In this document: in pieces, positions 24,541-33,978 of the stretch
Numbering within the stretch: the stretch's first letter is position 1
Layout: each line of letters starts with the position of its first letter
Source of the DNA: Nocardioides sp. LHD-245
GTDB lineage: Bacteria > Actinomycetota > Actinomycetes > Propionibacteriales > Nocardioidaceae
Reading direction: 5' to 3'
DNA: 64,000 bases
Assembly: GCF_030929495.1 (NCBI RefSeq)
Contig: NZ_JAVFWN010000010.1
Location: 186,001 to 250,000 of the forward strand
Translations under genes and position numbers: made by a program
The notes under the pieces: model-generated
Databases searched by the model: none
Told to the model about the DNA's origin: nothing
What the model saw: only the letters and a program-made list of their open reading frames with translations

Positions 24541-25761
24541 GTGGATCGTCGGGAAGATGTCGAGAGCGGGTCTGTGGATATCACACAACGAGCACAGGAG
24601 CTGCTGACCCAGGACCTCCAGATCGCGGAGCACCTGACCGATGCGGCCTGGGAGAAGCTGCCGGGCTACGAGCTCGGCGCCCTCGACCGCACCGAGGTGG
24701 CGAGCGCCATCACGGCGGGCACCCGGTCCATGCTGCTCGCCATCGCCGAGGACCGGTTGCCGGACGAGTCCGAGCTGGAGCCCGCGCGCCAGATAGCGGA
24801 GCGGCGGGCCATCCAGGGCGTGCCGATGGAGAGCCTGGTCGGCTCGTGGCGCAACTCCGAGCGGATGATGCTCTCCCGGCTGCTGACCAGCTCGACCCCA
24901 CTGCCGACCTCCGACATCCAGGAGGTGGTCCGCCGCGTCGGGGTCGTGATCGACGCGATGGTCGGCGCCACGACCACTGCCTACCGCGAGGTCGCCGGCG
25001 ACCTCCACCCGCCGTTCAGCCGGCTCAGCGTCGACCTCGTGTCCCGGCTGGCCGGCGCCGAGGCGCTCGATCCCGCCCACCTCGACCGGCTGGCGAGTAC
25101 GGCGGGCGTCCGGGTGCACCAGCCGCACCGGGTGATCGCCCTGTCCGTCGGCCCGCAGGACGGGCCGCTGGTCGCCCGCGCCCGGCAGGCGCTCGTCGAC
25201 CGGCTCCGGTCCCGCGTCGACGGGCCGATCCTGATCGGCGGCCACCAGGGCTGCACGATCCTCGTGACGGCCGACGTCGAGCGGATCGACGACGTGCTCG
25301 ACCGAGCGCTGGGAGACCCCGGGGTCCCCGCCACCAGCGCCGTCGGGCTGGGCATGCGGCGGGCGCGGTTCAACGAGGCGGCCGGCTCCCTGCGCGAGGC
25401 GGTCGCCGCTCTGGAGGTCGGCCGCCGGCTCGGCGACCGGCTGACCCGCTTCGAACAGGTCATCCCCGAGGTCCTCATCGTCGAGAACCGCGGCATGGCG
25501 GCCCAGATGGCCGCCTCGGTGCTCGGTCCGATCGACAAGGGCGACCTGCTGGAGACGCTGCGCACCTTCCTGCGGTGCGGACTCTCCACCCGCGCGACGG
25601 CCGGCGAGCTGCAGGTCCACGAGAACACCGTGACCTACCGGGTCCGCCGCATCTGCGACCTCCTGGGCCTCGACAGCTCGGCGGAGCTGGCGCGGGTCGA
25701 CATCCTGATGGCGCTGCGGGCCCGCCAGCTCTACGACGACCTCGACGTGTCCCGGGCCTGA
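24541..25761 (+). CDS. PucR-type transcriptional regulator (first of a pair)
   Basis: 406 aa from the GTG at 24541, chosen because GAGAGG lies 6 bases before it; in-frame ATGs at 24502 and 24514 are alternatives. The N-terminal half is helical and of the kind seen in actinobacterial PucR/CdaR-like proteins (DITQRAQELLTQDLQIAEHL). The middle is a GGDEF-like (degenerate) domain. The C-terminal HTH_30 domain is clear: TLRTFLRCGLSTRATAGELQ and VHENTVTYRVRRICDLLGLD. Such regulators often activate neighbouring catabolic operons. It is followed 36 bases later by a paralogue in the same orientation. Confidence 0.87.
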   Translation: MDRREDVESGSVDITQRAQELLTQDLQIAEHLTDAAWEKLPGYELGALDRTEVASAITAGTRSMLLAIAEDRLPDESELEPARQIAERRAIQGVPMESLVGSWRNSERMMLSRLLTSSTPLPTSDIQEVVRRVGVVIDAMVGATTTAYREVAGDLHPPFSRLSVDLVSRLAGAEALDPAHLDRLASTAGVRVHQPHRVIALSVGPQDGPLVARARQALVDRLRSRVDGPILIGGHQGCTILVTADVERIDDVLDRALGDPGVPATSAVGLGMRRARFNEAAGSLREAVAALEVGRRLGDRLTRFEQVIPEVLIVENRGMAAQMAASVLGPIDKGDLLETLRTFLRCGLSTRATAGELQVHENTVTYRVRRICDLLGLDSSAELARVDILMALRARQLYDDLDVSRA

Positions 25762-25797
25762 CGTGGACCGACGTCGATCCTCTGGGGGACTCCTGCG

Positions 25798-27075
25798 ATG
25801 ACCGAACGCGTGCCACCCGACCTCCAGCGCCTCGCTCGCGCGATGCTCAAGGAGTTCGACGACCTCATGACGCGCATCGTCGACGAGGTCTGGGCCTCGG
25901 TGCCCGCCTATGCGGAGCTGGTCTTCAAGCAGGGCGAGCTGCGGGAGCGGATCCGGGAGAACGTCCACACCGTCATCGTCTGCCTGCTCGAGGGCCGCGC
26001 ACCCACGTCGGCGGAGCTGGCCCGGGCCTCCCTGACCGGGGAGCGGCGGGCCCTCCAGGGAGTCTCCCCGTCGTCGGTGATCCAGTCCTTCCGTACGGCG
26101 GAGCGGGCGCTCAACGACGAGTACTTCGACTGGTGCTCCCGGATGCAGGTCCAGCAGGCCAACATCAGGAAGGGCCGGGCCACCCTCATCTCCAGCCTCG
26201 ACCAGCTCGAGCACGCGATGCTCACCTCGCACCTGGAGATCCAGCACCAGATCGAGGAGGGCCGGCGGCTGAGTGAGCCGGCGCTGTTCCGCAGCCTCGC
26301 CGCCGGCGGCAACGTCGACCGGGCCGACGTCGAGCGGCTGGCCGTCACCATGGGCATCGACGACCCCGAGCACGCGAGCTTCGTGACCCTCGCCCTCGGT
26401 ACGTCGACGCCCGCCGACCGGGCGGCCATGGAGCAGCACCGGCACCACGTGGTCGGCCGGCTGCGCAACCTGCTCGCCGTACCGGTGCTGTCGGGCACCG
26501 TGCAGACCGGCTCGGACGGCTGGCTGGCGATCCTCGCCATGCCCTGGGAGGCGGAGCTCGACCTCCTCGCCCAGCGGGTCACGGCCGCCCTCAAGCAGGA
26601 CGCCGCGGCCGACCTGCGAGCCTCGGTGGGCGAGCCGTTCTCCGGCCTCTCCGGCCTCGGGACGTCGTGCCGGCAGGCGGTCCTCACCCTCGAGTCGCGC
26701 AGTGGCCGGGAGACCCCGGCACCGGTGGTCCTCTTCCGCGACTCGCTGCTCGAGGTGCTGATCCACCGCGACGGTGCGACGGCCCGCCAGCTCGTGCAGC
26801 GCTACCTCAGCCGGCTCCAGGGCACCGAGCTGCTGCTCACCCTGACCACCCACCTCGACCATGACCTGTCGGTGCGCGCGACCTCCGAGGCGCTGCACGT
26901 CCACAAGAACACGGTGGTCTACCGGCTGCGGCGGATCGAGGAGCTGACCGGTCTCAACCTGCGCACCACCCGCGACCTGGCGCTCCTCGTCCTGGCGACG
27001 GAGGCCGACCGGGCCGCCAAGGCGGCCGGCATCGTGCACCGGGACGCGGCGACCGGTCCCGAGTCACCGTCCTGA
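25798..27075 (+). CDS. PucR-type transcriptional regulator (second of a pair)
   Basis: 425 aa with the same domain order as the preceding gene: helical N-terminal part (LARAMLKEFDDLMTRIVDEV), a degenerate GGDEF-like middle and the C-terminal HTH_30 block ATSEALHVHKNTVVYRLRRI followed by EELTGLNLRTTRDLALL. Similarity to the first protein, including the shared RRA-x-QGV segment (RRALQGVSPSSVIQSF versus RRAIQGVPMESLVGSW), indicates a duplication. It ends 23 bases from the stop of the convergent LLM gene, so the pair adjoins the second ABC/monooxygenase operon and may control it. Confidence 0.87.
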   Translation: MTERVPPDLQRLARAMLKEFDDLMTRIVDEVWASVPAYAELVFKQGELRERIRENVHTVIVCLLEGRAPTSAELARASLTGERRALQGVSPSSVIQSFRTAERALNDEYFDWCSRMQVQQANIRKGRATLISSLDQLEHAMLTSHLEIQHQIEEGRRLSEPALFRSLAAGGNVDRADVERLAVTMGIDDPEHASFVTLALGTSTPADRAAMEQHRHHVVGRLRNLLAVPVLSGTVQTGSDGWLAILAMPWEAELDLLAQRVTAALKQDAAADLRASVGEPFSGLSGLGTSCRQAVLTLESRSGRETPAPVVLFRDSLLEVLIHRDGATARQLVQRYLSRLQGTELLLTLTTHLDHDLSVRATSEALHVHKNTVVYRLRRIEELTGLNLRTTRDLALLVLATEADRAAKAAGIVHRDAATGPESPS

Positions 27076-27097
27076 CCGTCGGGCTGGGCGGGCGGGC

Positions 27098-28063
27098 TCA
27101 GCGGTCGAGCAGGCCCGCCTCCCGCGCGGCGGCGACGAGCGAGTCGACCAGCAGCTCGGGAGCCGCGGTGCCGTCGTCGATCACGACGAGCGAGTCGACC
27201 CCCGCGTCGCGCATGGCCAGCAGGCCGCGGGCGGCGTCCTCGACGGTGCCCGAGACCGTGACCGCGCCGACACAGGCGTCGTCGACCAGGTCGGCCGCCG
27301 GCTGTCCGGACCGCAGCCGGCGCTGCAGCTCCGCGGCGAGCTCCTGGTCGATCCCGGCGTGCTCCGTGATCGCCGAGGCGCCGTGCATGCCGAGATAGCG
27401 GGCGGTGTGCGCCCGCAGCTGCTCGCGCGCCTCGGCGGTGCTCGGGGCGATCCGGAACGAGGCGTACGCCGTGATCTCGCGCGGCCGGTAGGTCTCCCGG
27501 ACCCAGCGCGCGTACCCGGCCGAGGAGAGCACGGAGAGCATCAGACCGTCGGCGCTCTCGGCGCCGGAGGCCAGTGCCCGCGGGCCCTTCACGCCCCACA
27601 CGATCGGGACGTCCCGGGCCGGGGCGGCGTCCAGCGCGCAGTCGATCTCGTTGCCGAGCAGGGTCTGCCGCAGGCGCTCGCCGCGCAGCAGGGTCCGCAG
27701 CGCCGCGGTGTACTCGGCGAGGACGCCGATCGGCCGCTCGAACTCGATGCCCAGCTGCTCCTGCATCCAGCGCGCGTTGGAGGCGCCGAGGCCCAGCACG
27801 CTGCGGCCGTCGGCCACCTCGTCCAGCGCGTGCGCCTCCATCGCCATCAGCGCGACGTGACGGGTCCAGGGGTTCACTACGCCGAGGCCGACGCGGACCG
27901 TCTCGGTGACGGCCGCGATGGCCCCGGCGACGGCGAACGCACCGCGCTCCAGGTAGTCCTCGCTGACCCAGACCTCGTGCAACCCGGCCGCCTCGGCGCG
28001 CTGGGCGAGCCGCACCGCGTCGGCCGCCGTACGACGCCCCGAGGGGGCGACTCCCAGCCTCAT
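27098..28063 (-). CDS. LLM-class flavin/F420-dependent oxidoreductase
   Basis: 321 aa from the ATG at 28063, whose first base is shared with the stop of the PLP enzyme (TGATG). A TIM-barrel LLM protein: RLAQRAEAAGLHEVWVSEDY, then TETVRVGLGVVNPWTRHV, ALDEVADGRSVLGLGASNARW and the final VSGTVEDAARGLLAMRDAGVDS block. This short form with VNPWTRH and GLGASN resembles F420-dependent methylene-tetrahydromethanopterin-reductase-like enzymes more than SsuD. It is the last gene of the second operon. F420 use is inferred from subgroup resemblance only. Confidence 0.85.
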   Translation of the reverse strand: MRLGVAPSGRRTAADAVRLAQRAEAAGLHEVWVSEDYLERGAFAVAGAIAAVTETVRVGLGVVNPWTRHVALMAMEAHALDEVADGRSVLGLGASNARWMQEQLGIEFERPIGVLAEYTAALRTLLRGERLRQTLLGNEIDCALDAAPARDVPIVWGVKGPRALASGAESADGLMLSVLSSAGYARWVRETYRPREITAYASFRIAPSTAEAREQLRAHTARYLGMHGASAITEHAGIDQELAAELQRRLRSGQPAADLVDDACVGAVTVSGTVEDAARGLLAMRDAGVDSLVVIDDGTAAPELLVDSLVAAAREAGLLDR

Positions 28064-29292
28064 CAGCGCGCCAGCTCCCCGAGCGCCGCGTCCAGCGCGG
28101 CGAGGCTCGGCTCGATGACCGGGACGGCCGGCAGGGCCGCGGCCGTCGTCGGGATGTCCTTGAGCCCGGTCGAGGTGCCGAGCAGGACCACCCGGTCGGC
28201 GGCGCTGACGACCCCACGCTCGATCAGGGAGGGCAGTGCGCCGACAGTCGTGGCCGAGGACGCCTCGAGGAAGAGCCCGTCGCTGCTGGCCAGCCGGCGC
28301 TGGGCGGCCAGGGTGGTCGCGTCGTCCACCGTCGCCGCCGCTCCTCCGGTGCGCACCAGCGCGTCCCAGCCCTGCCAGGTCGCCGTCGGCGTCGCGATGG
28401 AGAACGACACGGACGAGCCCACCGGCACCGTCGCGCCGGCCCGGTAGCCCTGCTCGAGTGCCGCGCCGTAGGGCCCGAACGGCTCGGTGGCGACCAGGCG
28501 CGGCACGGACGTGCTGAGCCCCAGGTCCGCCAGGTCCTGGAAGCCACGGGCCAGACCGGCCAGCGCGTCGCCGTACGCCACGGGCATCACGACGACGTCG
28601 GGTACGTCGCCGAGCTGGGCGTGCAGCTCGTAGGCGATGGTCTTGTAGCCCTCGCAGCCGAACGGGTTGGAGCCGGACGGCGGGCCGACGAAGCCCGACA
28701 TCGGCACCCAGCCGCGCTCCTCCACCGCCTGCCGCATGATCACCCACCGGTCCGTCGGGTTCTCGACGGCGACGGTCTCGGCGCCGTAGGCCTGCATCAT
28801 CGTCTTCATCGCCAGCGGCACGGAGGCCAGGGTGAGCACGACGCAGCGGATGCCGGCCCGGGCGGCGTAGGCAGCGACCGCGGCGCCGTGGTTGCCGGTG
28901 CTCGACACCACGACGGTGTCGCGGCCCTGCTGGACCGCCTTGGTCACGGCCACGGCGGCCAGCCGGTCCTTGTAGGACCAGGTGGGGTTGCGCGACTCGT
29001 CCTTGACGTAGAGGTGGTCGAGACCGAGGTCGCCGGCCAGGTTCGTCACCTCCACCAGCGGGGTGTCGCCCTCACCGAGGCTGACCACCGGGCCGTCGCC
29101 GAGCGGCAGCAGCGGCCGGAACCGGAACATGCCGGGGTCGTCGGTGGTCTCCAGACCACGCAGCCGGCTCAGGTCGTGCGCCGGGACGGCGTAGACGTTG
29201 CCGCCGTCCACCTCCACCGGGAGGTAGGCGTCGTCCTCGCTGACGGTGGCGCCGGTGAGGGGATGGACCAGGTGCCCGAGATAGCTGCTCAT
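28063..29292 (-). CDS. threonine-synthase-like PLP-dependent lyase
   Basis: 409 aa, fold type II PLP enzyme. The PLP lysine is Lys108 in ESRNPTWSYKDRLAA; the phosphate-binding loop SSTGNHGAAVAAYAA and the C-terminal VVLLGTSTGLKD are intact. Overall it is closest to threonine synthase and related ammonia-lyases. The context (operon with an importer, an M24 peptidase and two LLM enzymes) argues for a catabolic beta-elimination or amino-acid lyase role rather than threonine biosynthesis. It overlaps the M24 gene by 4 bases and the LLM gene by 1. The real substrate is unknown. Confidence 0.85.
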   Translation of the reverse strand: MSSYLGHLVHPLTGATVSEDDAYLPVEVDGGNVYAVPAHDLSRLRGLETTDDPGMFRFRPLLPLGDGPVVSLGEGDTPLVEVTNLAGDLGLDHLYVKDESRNPTWSYKDRLAAVAVTKAVQQGRDTVVVSSTGNHGAAVAAYAARAGIRCVVLTLASVPLAMKTMMQAYGAETVAVENPTDRWVIMRQAVEERGWVPMSGFVGPPSGSNPFGCEGYKTIAYELHAQLGDVPDVVVMPVAYGDALAGLARGFQDLADLGLSTSVPRLVATEPFGPYGAALEQGYRAGATVPVGSSVSFSIATPTATWQGWDALVRTGGAAATVDDATTLAAQRRLASSDGLFLEASSATTVGALPSLIERGVVSAADRVVLLGTSTGLKDIPTTAAALPAVPVIEPSLAALDAALGELAR

Positions 29293-30482
29293 GCCGGCAC
29301 GACCTGCAGCTCCCGGCGCCGGTCGCTGAGCAACCGGATGCCGTCGTCGGTGACCACCAGTGCGTCCTCCACCATCATCCCGCCCCAGCCGAGCTCGTAG
29401 TAGGGCGTCTCGAAGCAGAACGTCATGCCCGCCTGCAACGCGACGTCGTGCGACGGCGCCACGATCGGGGGCTCGTAGACCTCGAGGCCGATGCCGTGAC
29501 CGACGTGCTGGCGCCGGTAGGGCTGCGGCCCGCCGGTGGACTCGACCACCTCGAGGGCGTGCTCGAACAGCGCCTTGGCGCTGACCCCGGGGCGCGCCAT
29601 GGCGAACAGGGCGTCCTCGCCGGCCAGGATGGCGTCGTAGAACCGGGCCTGCCGATCGCTCGGCTCACCGACGACCGCCGTCCGGCCCAGGTCGGCCCAG
29701 TAGCCCTCCCGCATGCCGCCGACGTCGAAGCGGAGCAGGTCGCCCGGCTCCAGCCTCCGGTGCGTGGGGGACGCGTCACTCAGTGCCGAGCGAGGTCCGG
29801 AGGTGACCACGACGAAGCGCGGCTCGAGGTCGTCGGCGACGAGCTCGCGGTTGACCACGCGGGCGATCTCCGCCTCGGAGACTCCGACGCCGGCCGCGTC
29901 GATCCCGGCGAGGATCGCCGACTCGACCACGCGTGCGGAGCGCTCGAGGAGCTCGACCTCGCCGGGCAGCTTCACGCCACGCACCTGGGAGAACCAGGTG
30001 CTGGCGGCGAGGAGCTCGACACCGGGGAGCAGCTCCTCCAGCTGCCGGCGCAGCGGCTCGGGGCAGGCCCGCTCGTCGATCCCGACGCGACCCGAGGCAA
30101 CGCCCGCGGCGCGCACGGCAGCCGCGATCGCGGTCGCGTAGTCCGCATGCTGCTCGACCAGCTGCGTCGGCCGCGCCGTACCGCCCTCGGACTCGTAGAA
30201 GAAGCGTCCGTAGGCGGAGTAGTCGTCCTCGACCAGGCCCGCGTCGAAGCCGGGGGCGCTGTCGGAGACCGGACCGGCGACCTTGAGCGCATCGGCGGTC
30301 AGCACCGCGGCCAGCGGCGAGATCCCGTGCACGACGGCCGACACGCTCCGGTAGCCGGTGGCGTAGTCGAAGTTGGCGGCGCTCAGCGCGAGGACGGCGT
30401 CGACGCCGGCGCCGGGCAGCTCCCGGCGCAGCCGCTCGCGCCGCGCGGCGACGAGGGAGGGGTCGATGGCGCGAGCGCTCAT
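29289..30482 (-). CDS. M24-family metallopeptidase (Xaa-Pro peptidase/creatinase-like)
   Basis: 397 aa from the ATG at 30482. The N-terminal creatinase-type domain (VDAVLALSAANFDYATGYRS) precedes a pita-bread catalytic domain with the complete metal-ligand set: Asp in LRFDVGGM, Asp in YWADLGRT, His in HVGHGIGLE, Glu in CFETPYY and Glu in MMVEDALVV. Such enzymes cleave Xaa-Pro bonds, or act on creatine- or ectoine-like amides. In this operon it may release an amino acid from the imported compound for the PLP lyase. It overlaps its neighbours by 4 bases on each side. Confidence 0.9.
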   Translation of the reverse strand: MSARAIDPSLVAARRERLRRELPGAGVDAVLALSAANFDYATGYRSVSAVVHGISPLAAVLTADALKVAGPVSDSAPGFDAGLVEDDYSAYGRFFYESEGGTARPTQLVEQHADYATAIAAAVRAAGVASGRVGIDERACPEPLRRQLEELLPGVELLAASTWFSQVRGVKLPGEVELLERSARVVESAILAGIDAAGVGVSEAEIARVVNRELVADDLEPRFVVVTSGPRSALSDASPTHRRLEPGDLLRFDVGGMREGYWADLGRTAVVGEPSDRQARFYDAILAGEDALFAMARPGVSAKALFEHALEVVESTGGPQPYRRQHVGHGIGLEVYEPPIVAPSHDVALQAGMTFCFETPYYELGWGGMMVEDALVVTDDGIRLLSDRRRELQVVPA

Positions 30483-31513
30483 CGAGTCTCTCCGGAGCCG
30501 GCCTCGCGCCGGTAGGGGTGGATCACGTTCTCCGAGAACCACGCCATGCTGTCGAGGGTCTCCTCGACGGTGTTGCAGGCGAAGAGCAGCGCGGACAGCG
30601 TGGTCACGCCGGCCTCGGCGTAGGCGTGGACCTGCTCGATCATCTGCTGGGCGTTGCCGATCAGGTTGCGCCGCACGAAGTCGGAGGTGTCCTGGTCCTT
30701 GAGGGTGCTCTTCGACAGCGAGCGCATGTGGGCGTAGAGCTGGGAGCCCTCGAAGCGGGTGATCGCGTCCTTGGTGTCCTTGCCGGGCGACACCGACAGC
30801 TGCGGCGCGACGTCGAAGTCGGCGGGCAGCTCGCGGCCGTGGCTCTCGGCGATCCGGCGGATCTCGTCGAGGCCCTCGGTGATCTCGGCCGGCGTCAGGA
30901 CCGCGGGGATCCAGCCCTGGCACCAGCGGGCGGCACGCTCGCGGGAGCCGTCGGAGTTGCCGCCCGAGAGGATCGGCAGGACGTCCTGGCGGGGGCGCGG
31001 GAAGCTCTCCACGTCGCGGAAGTTGACGAACTCGCCCTCGAAGGTGGCGCTGCGGTCACGGAAGATGACCTCCAGGGCCTGGAGGTACTCGTCGGCCTGC
31101 CGGCCGCGGTGCAGCTTGGCGCCGGGCCAGATGGCTTCGGCCTCCTCACGGTAGGCGCCGATGCCCACGCCCATCTTGAACCGGCCGCCGGAGAGCTGGT
31201 CGAGGGTGGCCGCCTGCTTGGCCAGCACGGCCGGGTTGCGGAACGAGAGCACGGTGATCGCGGTGCACAGGTGCAGCGTGGTCGTCTCCGCGGCGACGTA
31301 GGCGAGGTAGAGGTAGGGGTCGTAGTAGCGCGGGGGCTCCGGGAACTCCTCGCGCACGTAGTGCTGCGTGGTGACGTGGTCGTTGCCCCACACGCCGTCG
31401 AAGCCGAGGCGCTCGGCCTCCACCGCCAGCTGCACGGCCTGCTCGGGGCTCGCGTAGGGAACGGGGTACATCAGGCCTTCGGTTCCGGTGGGAACGCCGA
31501 GTCCGAAACGCAT
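30479..31513 (-). CDS. LLM-class monooxygenase/oxidoreductase
   Basis: 344 aa from the ATG at 31513, which overlaps the ATPase stop by one base (TGATG). The first strand MRFGLGVPTGTEG, the loop RLGFDGVWGNDHVTTQ, TLHLCTAITVLSFRNPAVLAKQAAT (in part) and FKMGVGIGAYREEAEAIWP are standard LLM barrel features. The NDH motif after the second strand is common in F420- or FMN-dependent members. It follows the ABC importer directly, the same order as in the first operon's monooxygenase after the ATPases. The cofactor cannot be decided from sequence. Confidence 0.87.
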   Translation of the reverse strand: MRFGLGVPTGTEGLMYPVPYASPEQAVQLAVEAERLGFDGVWGNDHVTTQHYVREEFPEPPRYYDPYLYLAYVAAETTTLHLCTAITVLSFRNPAVLAKQAATLDQLSGGRFKMGVGIGAYREEAEAIWPGAKLHRGRQADEYLQALEVIFRDRSATFEGEFVNFRDVESFPRPRQDVLPILSGGNSDGSRERAARWCQGWIPAVLTPAEITEGLDEIRRIAESHGRELPADFDVAPQLSVSPGKDTKDAITRFEGSQLYAHMRSLSKSTLKDQDTSDFVRRNLIGNAQQMIEQVHAYAEAGVTTLSALLFACNTVEETLDSMAWFSENVIHPYRREAGSGETR

Positions 31514-32334
31514 CACGGTGCTGTCTCCTCATCATGGGGAAGGGGGGTGGGGCTGGTCGCGTGCGCGGCACGTCGGCGCCGCGCGGGATCGAGGCTGGGG
31601 ACGGCGGCGAGGAGCCGCCGGGTGTAGTCGTGCTGGGGGGTGTGCAGCACCTCGCGGCCACCTCGCTCGACGATGCGGCCGTGCTGCATGACGATCACGT
31701 CGTGCGCGATCGCCTGGGCCACGTCGATGTCGTGGGTGATGAACACGTAGCTGAGGCCGCGCTCGGCCTGCAGCTCGCGGAGCAGGGTGACGATCCGGCC
31801 GCGGATGGACTGGTCGAGTCCGCTGGTCGGCTCGTCGAGGACGACGAGGTCGGGCTCCGGCGCCAGGGCGCGGGCGATCGCGACGCGCTGCTGCTGGCCG
31901 CCCGAGAGCTCGGTGGGCCGGCGGTGCCGCAGCTCGCGCGGCAGGTGCACCGCGTCGAGCAGCTCGTCGACCCGGGCGGAGGCCTCGCTCTTGCTGAGCC
32001 CGAGCAGCAGACGCAGCGGCTCGGCCAGCGTGGTCTCCACCTTGAACTTGGCGTTCAGCGACTGCAGGGGACTCTGGAAGACGGTCTGCACCCGGCGCCG
32101 TAGCGGGCCACGGAAGGCGCGCCGGTCGATCGTCGTACCGTCGATCGTGACGGCGCCGGAGGTCGGGGTCTCGAGGCCGGTGACGATCGCGCCGAGGGTC
32201 GACTTGCCCGAGCCCGACTCGCCGACGACCGCCAGGGTGCGGCCCTTCTCGAGGGTGGCGCTGACGCCGTCCAGCGCGGCGAGGACGCCCGAGCCGGTGC
32301 GGTACTCCTTGCGGAGCTCGGTGATCTCAAGCAC
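31513..32334 (-). CDS. peptide/nickel-type ABC transporter ATPase (DppF-like), second operon
   Basis: 273 aa from a GTG at 32334, 8 bases inside the upstream ATPase gene. Walker A GESGSGKST, signature LSGGQQQRVA, Walker B DLVVLDEPTSGLD and switch THDIDVAQAIAHDV are all intact. The oligopeptide-type C-terminal Cys extension is absent and the protein ends soon after TRRLLAAVPSLDP, so it is shorter than DppF of the first operon. It supplies energy to the second importer. Confidence 0.9.
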   Translation of the reverse strand: MLEITELRKEYRTGSGVLAALDGVSATLEKGRTLAVVGESGSGKSTLGAIVTGLETPTSGAVTIDGTTIDRRAFRGPLRRRVQTVFQSPLQSLNAKFKVETTLAEPLRLLLGLSKSEASARVDELLDAVHLPRELRHRRPTELSGGQQQRVAIARALAPEPDLVVLDEPTSGLDQSIRGRIVTLLRELQAERGLSYVFITHDIDVAQAIAHDVIVMQHGRIVERGGREVLHTPQHDYTRRLLAAVPSLDPARRRRAAHATSPTPLPHDEETAP

Positions 32335-33106
32335 GACCGTCCACCTCCAGCTCGCGTGCGGAATCCAGGAGGTAGCGCGTGTACTCGTGCTGCGGGTGGT
32401 GCAGCAGGTCCATGGCCGGGCCGTGCTCGACGAGATTGCCGTGGTTGAGCACGTTGACCCGGTCGCAGGTCTCGGCGACCACACCGAGGTCGTGGGTCAC
32501 CAACAGGACGCCGCACTGGATCTGCTCGGTGAGCTCCACCATCAGGTCGAGGATCTGCGACTGCACGGTGACGTCGAGGGCGGTGGTCGGCTCGTCGGCC
32601 AGCAGCAGCCGCGGCCGGCAGGCGAGCGCCATCGCGATCATGATCCGCTGGCACATGCCGCCGGAGAGCTGGTGCGGGTACTTGCGCGCCGCCTCCGCGG
32701 GCTGGGCGATCCGGACCTGCTCGAGCAGCTCGACCGCCTGGACGCGGGCGTCGCGCCGGCTGACGCCCTGGTGCAGGGCGACCATCCGGGCGACCTGCTC
32801 GCCGACCCGCATCAGCGGGTTGAGGGAGTCGCGCGGGTTCTGGAAGATCATCGCGAAGTGGCAGGCGACCGAGCGGCGCTCGACGTCGGTGACGTCCTGA
32901 CCGTCGACGAGGATCCGCCCCGACGTCTGGTGCACGCCGCGCGGCAGGATCCCCATGACGGCGTACGACGTCATCGACTTGCCGGAGCCGGACTCGCCGA
33001 CCAGGCCGACGATCTCGCCGGGCGCGATGTCGAAGGAGACGTCGTCCAGGATCCGGTTCCCGGCGGCCGTGGCGATGCCGAGGTTCTCGACGACCAGGCG
33101 GCTCAT
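32327..33106 (-). CDS. peptide/nickel-type ABC transporter ATPase (DppD-like), second operon
   Basis: 259 aa, short like its partner. Walker A GESGSGKS, signature LSGGMCQRI, Walker B LLLADEPTTALDV and THDLGVVAETCDRV are present. The family LNPLMRVGEQVA segment (Q-loop region with FQNPRDSLNP) is typical of Opp/Dpp ATPases. It overlaps the DppC-type permease stop by 4 bases. Both ATPases of this operon lack the C-terminal cysteine extension seen in the first operon, so the two importers are not recent copies of each other. Confidence 0.9.
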   Translation of the reverse strand: MSRLVVENLGIATAAGNRILDDVSFDIAPGEIVGLVGESGSGKSMTSYAVMGILPRGVHQTSGRILVDGQDVTDVERRSVACHFAMIFQNPRDSLNPLMRVGEQVARMVALHQGVSRRDARVQAVELLEQVRIAQPAEAARKYPHQLSGGMCQRIMIAMALACRPRLLLADEPTTALDVTVQSQILDLMVELTEQIQCGVLLVTHDLGVVAETCDRVNVLNHGNLVEHGPAMDLLHHPQHEYTRYLLDSARELEVDGRA

Positions 33107-33978
33107 GCGCGATCACCGCCGAGGTCGTCGCCGATGAAGTGCAGCGCCATCACCGTGATCGCGATGAGCAGGCCGGGGAAGAAGGCCGTCCACCACTGGC
33201 CGGTGAGCATGTTCGCCGCGCCCTCGGAGACCATCACGCCCCACTCCGCGGTCGGCGGGTGGATGCCGACGCCGAGGTAGGCGAGTCCGGAGACGTTGAG
33301 GATGGAGTAGCCGCAGACCAGGGTGAGCTGCACGGCGGCGGGCCGGATGGAGTTCGGCAGCAGGTGCCGGAAGGCGACCCGCGGCCAGCGCGCGCCGGAC
33401 ACCCGGGCGGCCGCCACGTAGTCGAGCTCGCGCTCGCTCAGCACCTTGGCCCGGACCAGCCGCACGAACGGCGCGACCTGGGCGATGGCGAGTGCGATCG
33501 CCAGCTTGGGCAGCGACTCGCCGATCGAGACCAGCAGGATCATGGCCAGCACGAAGCCGGGGAAGGCCATCAGGATGTCGACGCAGCGCATGATCACGTC
33601 GTCGACCAGGCCGCCGAGGTAGCCGGCGATGACGCCGATCGCGGAGCCGATCAGCATGGCGAGCACGGCCACGCTGACGCCGATCGCGAGGTCCAGCCAG
33701 ATCGCGTTGACGCAGCGGGCGAAGATGTCGCGCCCGAAGCTGTCGGTGCCGAACCAGTGGGCCCCGGACGGCGCCAGGAAGGGCTCCGCGACGCGGGCGC
33801 TCGGGTCGTCCACGAGGAACGGCCCGACCAGGCCGAGCACGAGCAGGATGCCGACGATGGTGACGCCGACGAGCAGGAAGGGGCGGTGCAGCAGGGCGGC
33901 GGGCCAGCCGCGGGTGCCGGAGCCGGCGGTGGCGCCGGCGTCGGCGCTGGTGTTGGCGCTGGTGTTGGCGGTGCTCAT
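33103..33978 (-). CDS. ABC transporter permease (DppC-like), second operon
   Basis: 291 aa. An N-terminal Ala/Thr/Asn-rich tail of about 25 residues precedes the first helix. The GTDSFGRDIFARCV segment, the EAA loop YVAAARVSGARWPRVAFRHLLPN (in parts) and the LGVGIHPPTAEWGVMVSEG block identify DppC. About six helices. It overlaps both the DppB-type gene and the ATPase gene by 4 bases. Confidence 0.9.
   Translation of the reverse strand: MSTANTSANTSADAGATAGSGTRGWPAALLHRPFLLVGVTIVGILLVLGLVGPFLVDDPSARVAEPFLAPSGAHWFGTDSFGRDIFARCVNAIWLDLAIGVSVAVLAMLIGSAIGVIAGYLGGLVDDVIMRCVDILMAFPGFVLAMILLVSIGESLPKLAIALAIAQVAPFVRLVRAKVLSERELDYVAAARVSGARWPRVAFRHLLPNSIRPAAVQLTLVCGYSILNVSGLAYLGVGIHPPTAEWGVMVSEGAANMLTGQWWTAFFPGLLIAITVMALHFIGDDLGGDRA

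Noticed and set aside
24334..27039. A 901-codon minus-strand frame opposite both PucR genes
   Set aside because: Antisense shadow. The plus strand has complete PucR domains with the HTH_30 end, while the minus frame is His/Gln/Arg-rich without motifs.
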